Shown here one piece after another: positions 23,386-34,881 of a stretch of 64,000 nt of DNA. Location of the stretch: assembly GCF_032362555.1 (NCBI RefSeq), contig NC_083520.1, positions 5,394,001-5,458,000 of the forward strand. The letters are read 5' to 3'. The first letter of the stretch is position 1. Each line of letters starts with the position of its first letter. The notes below the pieces were generated by a model that saw only the letters and a list, made by a program, of their open reading frames with translations, ran no database searches and was not told the origin of the DNA. The DNA is from Amyelois transitella (taxonomy: Eukaryota > Arthropoda > Insecta > Lepidoptera > Pyralidae). The translations under genes and the position numbers were made by a program.

Positions 23386-26300
23386 ATGGATAAATCTCTA
23401 GAACCCTACGAGTTTATACCTGTTGATACAGAAGGTGAAACCGGTCAATTTTTTGTTGTCCAAGAAGATGGCACATACCTTAGTAAGTACCTTTAAAAAT
23501 CATCTGAAACAATACATAAGAAAAATACAATTGGGATGCGATCTAAACTCAAGGATGAGGGATGTCCATACGTTTTATTTAAATTTATTAGAAAAACCGA
23601 CAAGCCATCGTTCATTTTCTTTAAAAATTAATTTTGCATTACAATTTTACAAGAAAGTAGATATATAGGCCTAAACCTAATATAGACCGTCATACTATTA
23701 GTGTAATTATCTTTTAAATTATTGAGTAGATCTGAAGATAACCACCTAAATACATATAAACTTACAAAGTTTTATTCAATTCTTTAAACCCTTCATTGAT
23801 TATAATTTATTTCAGTCAACAGACAAGTCCAATTTGTGACTGAGGTCCAAGATGTGAAAACTGTGCTAGATGAAGGGCAATCTTGTACAGTTTATGATGT
23901 TTCGGAGCAGCCATTTTATGTTGATGTGGATAACCCTCCAGAGTTGATGTCAGTTTCTGGTATGTGTGTCACTGCTTATATTCATAATCCAACTGCTCAA
24001 ATACAAGATATTATCTTCCTCATCTTTTAATATTCGCAGTTTCACACTTTTCCATAGTGTTTCACGGCCTGGGTCCATTAACTGTCAAGATATTATGTTT
24101 AGTATTTATTGCTTTGACCCTCTCTTCCATAATTTTATGTAATATGCTTTATGTACTTACCAAAGTAAGCAAATGAGTTTCAACCCTCCTTGGGAATAAT
24201 TTATTTGCTTATAATGTCAATGATTTATATATATTAAATAATTTTCTTTGGCATATTCTGTAGAGCAAATGACTCATTAATCACTTCTATATCTCTTGCG
24301 AGGTAGATAGAGCCATCAGCCTTGAAAAACTAAAAGGCCACATTCAGCAGTCAAATGACTTGATGGAGGTATTAAGAAAAAAAAGTAAAACAATAACAAT
24401 TCAAATAATCAAATTTTAACATATATGATATGTGTTTTGCTATTATGTATAAAAATTGTCTAAAGCTTGTTAGTTATTATGTTAAAAAAATAGATTAACA
24501 TAATCCAATATTATCTTTCAGATCAATTTGTCTTACCAAATCCACCCAGTAACCTTTATGCCAACAGTTATCTTCTTCAGACTAGCACTTCTTCTGACCA
24601 GGTACCTACTGACTATGTACGTGAATTTTTTGATAAAGTAATATAATGTGAAAGTCTGTCTGTTATTTATTCATCGCTAAACCTTTAGAGGTTTATTATT
24701 GGTCTAGACCAATATTAAGAAAACTTTGTTACAGTTTTTTAGTTATTAATCTGAGGTCAGACAGTATGCTTTTTTGGGAATGCCCATAGTTTGAATTTTA
24801 GTTTAACACGTGCAGAGCAACAAGAAAACTTATGTGATTCAAATTTATTTTACCATTGAATGTTTACAGATAGTCTTTTAATCAAAAAAAGGATGATATA
24901 CTTATTAAATATTTTAAATTACAGGTGGAGGACATACCAGAAGTACAATACAAACCCTTGAATGCATCAATAGCTCTAGATTTGGAAGCCAATTTTAGTA
25001 AACCAGTCACCAACTGCACTGAGGTATGCTATTTAGCTATTAGCCTTTTGAATATACATGTAATCACGTCCAAAACCTGGGAAAGTCATCACAAGCCATC
25101 ACATACAGGCATATAAGTTTAATGATTTCCTGATCATAAAATATAACAATACATAGTTTTAACAATTGATTTCTTGTTCATGTGTGATTCATCAGACCCC
25201 TGAGTTGACAATGAGACAAATGTTTACTTTTTTTTTAGATTACATTAACTGATGAACAGTGTCACAAGTTGGAACAAAAAGGATGGCTTTTACTTGATTT
25301 AAACGACAAAGTTTTTATCCTGGACCACACAGGCGGGTTACGTGACATCACATCGAATGATAGTAAGGGATTTTATAGTTACATTTTATAAGTTTGTGTG
25401 AAGCATGATATACAATTTCGGTATTAGATAGGCGATTGGCCATAAGACCTCATCACCCTTCTAACGCTTTTCCCAAATTTACTTAGGAATATACTAACCA
25501 GGTTACGCAAAACTTTTCAAAATTCAAAATATTATTAAGTGCGGGAAACCAAGATTGTATTAGATATGCCATTTGCATGCATGAAATCAGAATAACATAA
25601 GAGCATACATATTTTATTTTCTATATGTCTTACGGACCCTGTGAAGCCAATTGCTGAGGATGCAATTGAATATAGAAATACGCTGAGTCAGGAAGAACTA
25701 ATAGTGAAATGTACAAAAAAAATAAATTTATTCATTTAAAAACTATCCGTATCCAAAATTGTATAAAAGATATTGTTAATTCAAACTAAACTTCAAGGAA
25801 TGCTTTTAATAATTTCAGAATTGATACAAAAATTAAGAAATGACGATACTGATGTCAATTTGGACATAAAACCGCAGTGAGTAAATAATTCTCTTTTTTT
25901 GCTCATAATTATTTTGGTAGTGGAACGCAGGTAATTCGCGTCCGGGTGTTTAAATTATACGGTAGTTTCGGCTGTATGTTGCAATGTACATCTGAAACTA
26001 CTAATCTGTCAGTCACGCGGTCACTCAAGAACTGATTTTAATAATGTATATGATATTCATGTACTCACTTCACCATTTCAAAGATGATAATCTGAATATT
26101 TTTTGTTGTTATAGGTATATTAAAATTGAAAATAATTCGATTCTTCCCGTCACAGAGAATTTGGACTCACGACCTAATGACGAATTCAATATTGACAGTG
26201 ATTCTGTACAGAATGATGTAAATTTTGGTCATTTGCCTTTAGTTGTTAATGATTCAAACAAAGGTAAGTAACTATATACATTTTTTTTGCTTCACGCACT

Positions 26301-29300
26301 ATATGTAGTAAACGTTGCCTGGCGCAAATCTTTTAATATCAATCAAATCTGTAATAAAAATTCCATCAAATATTATTCATAACTAACATAACATAACATA
26401 AATATATCTTAATTGTACAGATAATTTACGACAAGAATCTGCATTTGAAAACCAGGAACTAGAAGCTACAGAAACTAATATCGCAAGTGTAAATAAAGCC
26501 ACGGTACCGCTAAGTGAAGATGTGAAAATATTTATGGTTGAGAGTGAAAGAGACGAGAACACTGAAAAAGTAAAAAATGCTATAAAAATCAAAACTAAAT
26601 TATCACTGAAAGGTGAGGAAGCAAATTGGTCCAATAGTAAAAATAAAACTTTTCATGAATATATTATTATTATTTTGCTTCTTATAGCTTTTATATAGCC
26701 ACATACAAAATACCTTGTACTTTACATATTACATTATACAAAATACATTATACAATCTATTAATTATGTTATTGCAAATGAACCATGCCATTTTACGTAT
26801 TTTAATTATTTTTAAAAATCTAAAAAATAATTATTGTTAAAAATATTATTCTCATTTTAGACATTCCAAATAGAATAGTATTAGGAAAAACAATTAACGG
26901 AAAAACTTTAGTTGCGAGAGTGAAAACCGACGTTTCTTCGCAACAAACAATTTTCAAAGATAACATAGTCAATGTTACATGTGGTAAGTATTTTATTAAA
27001 TAATGCAATAATAGATACATCCAATTTCTAATTTCTCAACATTTGATTTGTTATTAGTGGAAAGATTTAGTTTCTGCCTACCCCTCCGGGAAAGAGGCGT
27101 AATTTTATGTATGTATGTAGATTTGTTATCTCTTTGTAATTACCATGTAAAAGAATCGGCGGTATCGCACCACCCGTACATCCATCTCAGTTTGGTCCAA
27201 ATGTTCAACTAGCAGAGAATGCCTTGTGGCGTTATGTCCACCTATTGTACATTGAACGTGCATAAAGTTTATATAAATAAATAAATGATTTTTAAAATTA
27301 TTTTATACCTTTATAAGGAAAATAAGGTTTTAAACGTTTCTTTTCAGATCCCGAAGAAATGCTATTCACTGATTTCATAAAACAGGTGATACAATACCCT
27401 GAGCAACGCATGACACAAAAAGACTTAAATGCCATAGAAAATATTATTAATCACGTAGCAAAAGCATCAACAGTAGACCATTCTATTAAATGCGATGATT
27501 TTTTATTTATAACTAAAGTGAGTGCTTATACTTAATTATATATACATATATAGGTAAATATAACATACATTTTTAATCCTTCCACCCTGTTGTCACAGAG
27601 ATCAATCAAAATTTAAGAGACTGTAAGTAATGTTTGAGGTACAAGACACGCAGCTCCGGCAGCATAAAAAAAAATTCGTTATTTTTCGGTTCACGTGGGA
27701 ATTTTAGGATATCCTCTCCTCTCCTAGTCCGAAATTTCAATTGATGTCAGATTTCAGCTTCCTACACCCACAACTTTCCTTTATAAGTACATAATGTGTA
27801 CGGAAGATAATAATACTTACCTACCTGTATAATGAAATGACTTTCCTCAGGTAGTAAAAACAAATAAAAACAAAGGAAATATCGTCAAAACTAAACCAAT
27901 TATTTGGACGGGAAGTGCGATGGAATCGATGGATCAATGGCACTTCACACATTCACCGAACATTTTGCAAAACCTTCTGTTTTCTGGTAAGTAATTAATT
28001 GACCTTTCGCCTGTAAGGCCGTGTGCAATATCAGTTTTGACAAGGTATGCAGAATTATTTTATTCGAATCAGCCTCGTTCAGGTAAGAAATCATTTTTTC
28101 GGCCTCTTCCGACGGCATCGACCGACGTACTCGCCTGATCTATCCGGCTCGAGTCCATATCATAATGTATAGACAAAGAGTTCCTAATAATTGGTCTATA
28201 TAATCCTCTACAGATGACTGCTCCAGTTCGACTGTTGTACACATTCAGATAGTGGAGGAGATTCAACCGGGGACGAACGTAGTTAAAACATCAGTCAATG
28301 TTAACAAAAAACGTAAGTTGCCTTAATTTTTTTTTTTTGCTATAACTTTCATTATTTGTAAGTACCTACGAAGTAAGTAAAATTTATTTTTGCGCTCGTC
28401 GCTATTATTAATAATTTCTTTTCCGAAGAAATAATTTTATCACTAAAAGCCAAATATCGTACAGATTTAATGACGTAAGATTCGCTAATAGGATTTTTGG
28501 GAATTTTACCTAATTTGTTTTCAGAATTACTGCCAAGTCGGTCTAAAAAAGACCCTGTGTTCGCTTGCAGCGCTTGCGCATCAATCTTTCCGTCGGAAGA
28601 TGACCTCGAGTTACATCACCAGGTATTCACACAATTTATAAATTTTTCTAGCAAATACAAACATACAAGTATTCACGTCTATAACCCTTGCGGGGTAAAT
28701 AGAGCCTTGTTGGCTCTTGAAAAAACTGGAATACCACGTTCAACTGTATGCTGTTATGATGGAATTCAAATAGGTTGCTAGCCCATCATCTACAAGAAGA
28801 CTCCTAAGTTCATTGGTCTATTCTTTATAGTCACCTTTTTCAATATCCATGGGATACTTAGATATAGTTCTCTTCTAAAGTGCCGGAAACCATACGATAC
28901 CATACCATACTTATCGAAATAGAGAAAATAAGCCTTCATCGTTATTTTAAAAGAATATGTTTATTTTCAGGGATGTGTACAGTCCATGGATACCGACGAT
29001 CAATCTGCAGAAGTTGCAGTGAAACCACTGGAAATATGCTGTATAAAGTCTGGCAAAAATGAATATTATCAATGCATGCAGTGCAATGTAAGTAAATTTA
29101 GTTCCTTTAATATAAAGGTTTATTTACATGATTGCAGGAGAAAGAGTAGAGAAAGATTATTCGAATATGTTTTTATTTAATTTGTTTGATTGACTTTAGA
29201 ATAATAGTTTATTAATCGACTTTAAAACAAATGTTAAATGTAAACAACTGGAGAAGAAATTTAACCATATATAATCGAAATCAAATATTTTAGCATTACT

Positions 29301-29642
29301 AGGTCGAAAATATATACTAAAACATAAACCGTGGGCGTTTTCTAATACTTTCCTATACTCTCCCTTCTCATCGTAGAAATGTTACATGTAGGTACCATGT
29401 GACAAATGTTTACGTATGATTTCAATTTTCAGGCCAAATTCACAAAAATCAGCGCGTGCAAAAGACACATGAACACACACTACAGAGGAAGCGAGAAGCG
29501 TTCGAACAATGAAAAATGTGAAGCGGGAAAGAAACCAAATAATGGAATGCACAAATGTAATATATGTGGCAGTGTGTTCTTTCATTCATCTACACTTTCT
29601 AAACATATTGTTTGCAGTCATATTCAAGTGGTATCTGATTAA
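23386..29642 (+). CDS. Zinc-finger protein, 15 exons, 631 aa
   Basis: Exons: 23386-23482, 23816-23959, 24522-24601, 24925-25023, 25239-25362, 25819-25876, 26115-26263, 26421-26612, 26861-26983, 27348-27517, 27851-27986, 28214-28312, 28525-28622, 28971-29087, 29433-29642. All introns are GT-AG and the phases sum to 1896 bases. The first 500 residues are acidic with no domain I can name (start MDKSLEPYEFIPVDTEGETG). The C-terminus has three fingers. The first, FACSACASIFPSEDDLELHH with a following Cys, is C2HC-like and split by an intron. The second, YQCMQCNAKFTKISACKRHM, and the third, HKCNICGSVFFHSSTLSKHI, are ordinary C2H2. It is probably a DNA-binding nuclear regulator; targets are unknown. 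It starts about 220 bases after the MECR-type exon and faces HROB tail to tail. AATAAA is at 29763. SINE and LINE tails occupy several introns. Confidence 0.85.
24275..24367 (+). repeat. SINE-like repeat fragment
   Basis: 'ATCTCTTGCGAGGTAGATAG' plus 'AAAGGCCACATTCAGCAG' in a zinc-finger gene intron; the 3' half is absent. Confidence 0.65.
27054..27119 (+). mobile_element. Short RTE-type LINE 3' end
   Basis: 'CCCTCCGGGAAAGAGGCGTA' and a TATG tail; a very short 5'-truncated copy in an intron. Confidence 0.75.
27130..27292 (+). repeat. LINE 3' tail ending in ATAA repeats
   Basis: 'GCAGAGAATGCCTTGTGGCG' then 'TTGAACGTGCATAAAGTTTA' and (TAAA)n. A reversed relative lies at about 35230-35345. Intronic. 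Confidence 0.6.
28668..28906 (+). repeat. SINE-like repeat, nearly full and diverged
   Basis: It runs from 'ACCCTTGCGGGGTAAATAGA' to 'AATATCCATGGGAT' and 'GCCGGAAACCATACG' with many substitutions, so it is an old copy in the intron between exons 13 and 14 of the zinc-finger gene. Confidence 0.75.
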
Positions 29643-30190
29643 AACAGGCTATGAGTAGTTAAGATCTTTTATTAATAGCACCTTAAGCTTTTCCGTAAAT
29701 ACATAAGGGGAGCCAGTAGAATATCGTACCGTGATCGGAAGGCAGAATGGTGGAGTTTCTTAAATAAATTAAAAGTGAAAGCAATATATTTTCTTTATTA
29801 GCTGCTTAGGTATATTTTTTATTCCTCAGCTCCCTTATTCACGAACTTTGATATCACTTGTCTTATCTTCCCTCTTTTTCTAAGTCTTTCTCTCTTACTC
29901 TGCAGTTAACTTCAAAGATAGAGAGGGAAGTTAAGGCTTAAGCTTTTTAATACAGGACAATCACAGATGTTTTATGTCCCTCCATGGCCCACAGCTGGGT
30001 ATAAACCTGTCTATGCCAACTTTCGCTTTCCTGGCCCAACGCAATCCAGTTCTTGCCAGTGCTGTACTTCACGAACTCATCTTGCCGCTCGAAGTTCCGC
30101 AAAGAAATATTAGTAAAGTATAATGTAATAAATAACATTGGTTATCCAGAATGAGTCCATTGATGTGTGAAGTGACATATTAATGATTCA
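29643..30190. other. Intergenic stretch between converging genes
   Basis: Holds AATAAA (29763) for the zinc-finger gene and TTTATT (about 29793), a possible minus-strand poly(A) signal for HROB. A minus-strand frame at 29947-30138 ends in KNWIALGQESESWH, a pattern that may be a decayed retrotransposon C-terminus; it is not supported as a gene. Confidence 0.4.
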
Positions 30191-32455
30191 TCAGAATAAA
30201 TCATCTGAAAATATACTATCTAAATCATCTAATAAATGTTCATTGCTAGTGCTGTCACTTTTGGCTGTAACATCCACTCCTGGAACAAAATGGTAAAAGT
30301 CACATTTATATATATTGCTGAGCGGCTCTGGTCTGCGTAAATTACTCTATCCTCCTCCACAGTCCGTACTAAACATATGTATGTATGATCTGTTCAGTGG
30401 TTCTGACGTGAATGATAGATAAACAAATATACTTTAACATTTCTTATATTAGTAATATAGATTCAGATACATAAACTTTTCAATTTGTTATTTAAGTGAT
30501 TCAAATTTTCAGTACAATATAAATTTTAAACACATACCTAAACATTCTGGGGCCTCTTTAATCCTTATAATTGTGAAGTCATTTTCACATTCTTTCAGAT
30601 ACCGATCAGGCATTGATTCTGACTCATCATATAATATTGCTGAACTGAATATGGCATAAATATTGCTTAAAGTAATATTTAAGTAATGTTTTTTGAAAGC
30701 ACTGCCCGTTGTGAGGACTGTAGGTCTCCATAAGACAAGCGCACACTGATCTGCTACTAGATATGAAGAAAATAGTGACCAGGCATCTCTATGGAGTGTG
30801 CATTTGATATTACCTAAAAATATTTATTATTATGTATCAATCTGCAGTGATTTTAACATAGCCAGCAAATTCATGATTAATTAATCATTTACTGTTTTTA
30901 TTTTTCTATCTGTAAATTAATAGCTCAAGAAAACATTGTCATCATATTTTTTACATCACATTGTTACAATATGTTTGTTAAATGGGACCTAAATATTTTT
31001 TTTACCTGTAGGGTCCCTCAACACAATAAGCGGGTCAGTTGCTGATCTATCTACAGTCTCAATAAATGCTGTAACTGTTTGTGCTTTTCTTCTACGAAGA
31101 TTACCAGCCAGTGCTTGCTGTTTAATTCCTTTTATCGAATCGATTTCAATTAGGTTCCATGCTACAATGTCTTCTTTTAGCTTACTCCACAGTGGTGACT
31201 CAAAACATCCTCTTTTTATGCTGTTTTGTGAAAAATCAACATCCTGTAAAATGGTTTACAAAATACTGCTACCAACTCAAATTGGCTTTAATTACAATAA
31301 CATAACATATAATCATGTCCATTCGGGTATATATCCTTGCGGGGAAGACAAAACCAACAGTCATCAAAAGAAAGGCCACACTAAGCTGCTGCTGATAGAA
31401 TTGACATTCAAATAGTGACAAGTGAAAAAAGAGCAATCCCAAGTATATAAGCCTGTCCCTTAATCACCTTTTACAACATCCATGGGAAAGAGATGGAGTG
31501 GTCCTATTCTTTTTTCTGTTGGTGCCGGATACTACACAGCACTGCCGGGAACCACCAGGCACTATTTATAATATTTGCGATTAAGAAGTTGGGCAAAATA
31601 AAATCTACATAATTTAGTTTTGGGAAAGAAATAAATAAAATTTAATTATATTATGGATTGATATATTGATTATTTGCCAGTGTTTCTTTAATGTTGAGTC
31701 AATTTACAGATATAAAAACTAATTACAGTAAAAGTTGGCCTATGCCAATTTGAAAAATTAAATAATAAATTTCAGTTTAGTTGTTTTCGAATTCTATTTT
31801 CTTATTTAATTACAAACAAAAACGAAACCTTTTGTCTAAATTCATTATCATTGATTATTTTGATGAAAAATATATATTAATAAGTTGCTAAATTTTCAAT
31901 CAATTACCTGAGAAAATAGTTCCAATTGACAGACTGTTTCATCTTTACTCTCCCGAAGGCTACCTGTTAGGAGGCCTGCAGGTCCAGGAAACTTCCTTTT
32001 ACTATTATAATCAAAATGTGAATCAATAATTTTACGCTTTGAATGCTTTGGAGATACTTTCAAATCGTCAGGCATTCTGATACTTTCAGAAATATTCGTT
32101 GAACATTCTTTAAGTTGTAGTATGGGAGATGACGTGTTAAAACATTTTTTTGTTGATTGTGTTCCTTCAGTGAGGGCAGGAATAAAAGTTGAATTTGATT
32201 TATTATCAACTTTATTTGTTATATTATTGTTTTTATTTAAATTTTCTTTCACATTTGTGTGTACATTTTCGGAATTTTCTATTCCACTTTCAATGCCTTT
32301 CTGATCGACTACAGGCAAATTTGGGAAATCGAATTGCGACAGTATCTGTAAAATATATATTTTTAAAGTGTTAAATTTTATTCATTGTGTTCTTATTATC
32401 GGGATAACCTTCGTGTTGGTATAATTACCTGATCATAATCGTCAGATTCGAACAT
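30191..32455 (-). CDS. HROB: Homologous recombination OB-fold protein (MCM8-9 cofactor)
   Basis: Exons in order: 32429-32455, 31908-32345, 31006-31243, 30538-30813, 30191-30279, all GT-AG, giving 355 residues. HROB (MCM8IP/C17orf53) brings the MCM8-MCM9 helicase to damage sites for DNA synthesis after strand invasion in the nucleus. The evidence is the family hallmark KRKFPGPAGLL near the end of exon 2, followed by an OB-fold whose start reads TVTAFIETVDRSATDPLIVL then RDPTG, and an acidic tail (LLDDLDSIFSDDLF). The N-terminus starts MFESDDYDQILSQFDFP. Vertebrate proteins are about 650 residues; the difference is in the disordered N-terminal part, here a Lys/Asn/Ser-rich stretch. It is divergent from the EF-hand gene at 34882, about 2.4 kb away. 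The family assignment rests on these motifs. Confidence 0.85.
31308..31566 (+). repeat. SINE-like repeat, nearly full length
   Basis: From 'TCCTTGCGGGGAAGACAAAA' to 'GTGCCGGATACTACACAGCA', with the middle 'ACAACATCCATGGGAAAGAG'. It lies in the HROB intron between exons 2 and 3, opposite to the gene. Confidence 0.8.
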
Positions 32456-33227
32456 TTTCTTTTATATTACACTAATACCTAGTGAATTCAACTGAATTTG
32501 GGCAATGGATCTATGAAATTAACAATTCTCCGTTGGCAAAATCAAAGTTAAAATAGCGAATAAAAATTGTAAATAAAATGTAAACAAACCAATGAAACAG
32601 TAAATTGATAGCTTTTGTTTGTTTAGTGCTGCTTGGTTAATTTCTGTTGACTTTGACACTAGGAGTGGGCGTTATATATCACACTTCGTTTGCGCAACGT
32701 TGTGTCCACTCGACATCGCAAACGTTTCGAGCGACTTTGACAAAATATAAGAAAAAACAATATGTTAAACTATAAAACATAGAGTACTGTAAATTTGACT
32801 TATTAAAAATCTAATATACCTAACTGATATAATAATTATAAATATAAATCGTTTGACATATTCGTAAACATTAAATGTCTACAGATGATGATCTAGCAAA
32901 TAGGGTGTAAACTTTAACATTGTGTATGACTTTGGAGGTGTGCAATATATATAACATTGTTTTAGTAAACTTACTTAATGTTGTAGGATATATAAAGCCA
33001 GAACAAAGTTTGTTTTTTAAAAATTGCCATCATGAAATTTTCGTTGTCGAATAATCCCTCAAAGTCATTACGATACGTGCAATGACATCAATTTATCATA
33101 TTTCTATGTAGGGCATTCGGAGGATTATTCTTAATTTTGTTATTATTTGTTGAAGTTAATATATAAAAATGAAATAAATAGTTCGCTTAAAAAGAACGAC
33201 ATAAATAAAATTTATAAAATAACGCCA

Positions 33228-33296
33228 TATTCTCACAACGAGTAAGTTTTGTATTACCTCGTTACAACTGTGAAACAAACTTGTTGTGAGAATATA
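33228..33296. repeat. Imperfect hairpin, arms of about 22 bases
   Basis: 'TATTCTCACAACGAGTAAG' faces 'CTTGTTGTGAGAATATA' around a 22-base spacer, perhaps a foldback or MITE remnant. Confidence 0.65.
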
Positions 33297-33564
33297 ACCA
33301 ATTTTTTTTAAGTTGGTTATCTAATAGATCGCTTTGAAAATAGTAGATGGTTTGGATAACTTTGGCAACGTTTAGTTGTATCATGTTTCAAACGCGCAAC
33401 AACACATAACTTGTTGACACTTGAAGTTGACACTTGTGGTTAAAATTAACTGTTCGTAAATAATGACAGTGACAAACAGAATCATAGACTACAATATATT
33501 TTTAATTATATCTCTGTACTAGTTTCATGGAATAATACACATATATATACTGACATACATAAAT

Positions 33565-33650
33565 CACGTCTCTTTAGGGATAGGTAGAGACCACATTTTG
33601 CCCCTGGCCACGATCCCTGCACACTTCTTTCGCTTCATCCACATTCGGAG
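33565..33650 (-). mobile_element. RTE-type LINE 3' end, reversed
   Basis: Reads in reverse as 'GTGGATGAAGCGAAAGAAGT', 'GTGCAGGGATCGTGGCCAGG' and a degraded stop region; a dead truncated copy. Confidence 0.7.
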
Positions 33651-33792
33651 AGAGTTCAGAGACAATAATAATAATTTGAATGGATGGGTCGTCGTCGGTC
33701 AATTTATTTCTTACAAAACCACTGTCGCTAAACTCACACAATACAATGTTACAATAAAAAAATAACAATCAATCAGAACAGTCATACATTCA

Positions 33793-33880
33793 TTTAATCA
33801 CATCTATATCCCTTGTGGGGAAGACAGAGCCAACGGTTTTAAAAAAATATTCTCATGTGCCGGGAACCACACGGGATTGA
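33793..33880 (+). repeat. SINE-like repeat, internally deleted
   Basis: Head 'CCCTTGTGGGGAAGACAGAG' joined nearly directly to the tail 'GTGCCGGGAACCACACGG'; about 150 middle bases are missing. Confidence 0.7.
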
Positions 33881-34334
33881 CATTTTATTCTAGTTATGTA
33901 TTTGTCTTGGAAGGAAGAAATGGCATGTTCGAGTTAATTCCCTTTTTGCATACATTAATAATCAGGCAACAATAAAGTTTAATGGTATTATTACAAGAAA
34001 GATAACTATAATTGAAAAAATTATTACAAAAATCATACTTGGTAAAACTACTACAGCATAAGGGGAATCGAGTGCACCACGTACCTACATTATCTTTACA
34101 GAAAATGATGTATGAAGATGTGTTAAGATCACGTGGTATTTTTCTATATATATGTATATTCTAGGTGATATAGTGATGTCGCCACAAACACAACGAACTC
34201 ACGTTTTTCGTGGTTTTCTCGCCCTCACGCGGTTCTCGCGTGAGTGTGGAGCGGGCTTAATAATAATCTTTACGCGAAAAACGCCAAAATCACAAACACC
34301 TAGTAATAGTGACAAAAAATTAAAAGGAATGCTC

Positions 34335-34470
34335 TGATAGTTTGGTGATATGTCGAAGATGAATAACAGCAGGCTGACTAGAACTACGCATATACCTACA
34401 CAATGAGAGTGTGAATGGAAACGAAGACCTAGACGATCGACGTAGGTATCTAGTCGTCCTAGCAAAAGAT
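34335..34470 (+). mobile_element. Strongly diverged RTE-type LINE 3' fragment
   Basis: 'ATGAATAACAGCAGGCTGAC' and 'GAAGACCTAGACGATCGACG' match the region around 46950-47030 of the better copy with many changes and small deletions. Confidence 0.55.
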
Positions 34471-34881
34471 CAACGGTACCGACGCGTTTTCTTGATAATC
34501 GTTTAAACTATTTGTTATGGTTCACATATAAAAATAAACACTCTTGATACGAGGTTTTGTTGAAAAATACTTAAATAAGATATTAACCCTAACTTACATT
34601 AAAACTTTTCGATATATTTCTGATAAGTTGGTTTTTATTACGTGAAACAACTTAACTTCGAAAATACAATGTTATAATAAGGTTTAAATAAAGGTTATAA
34701 TGTACGGACCTATTCTGTGAAAGTAATTTTTTAAGTTCATACCTAACTCCGTATGCCCATAATTTCTATGACAATGTCATAATCCAATATTTATTGGCAT
34801 GATACAAGGAACAAATTAAAACGCACAGCTTTTTATCAAAATACATTTTTTTATATTTTTTGTATTTTTGGTTCAGTAAAA

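Larger units (their letters stand above)
32456..34881. other. Intergenic region between HROB and the EF-hand gene
   Basis: Divergent promoters presumably lie at its two ends. In between are a hairpin (33228-33296), two RTE tails and a SINE fragment. No further gene was found. Confidence 0.5.

Noticed and set aside
29947-30138. Minus-strand frame ending EGHKTSVIVLY
   Set aside because: Short, unsupported by splice sites in a conserved context, and partly resembling retrotransposon C-termini; left as intergenic.
34199-34465. Minus-strand 88-codon frame
   Set aside because: Covers a diverged LINE fragment and a small hairpin (CTCACGCG...CGCGTGAG); no gene support.
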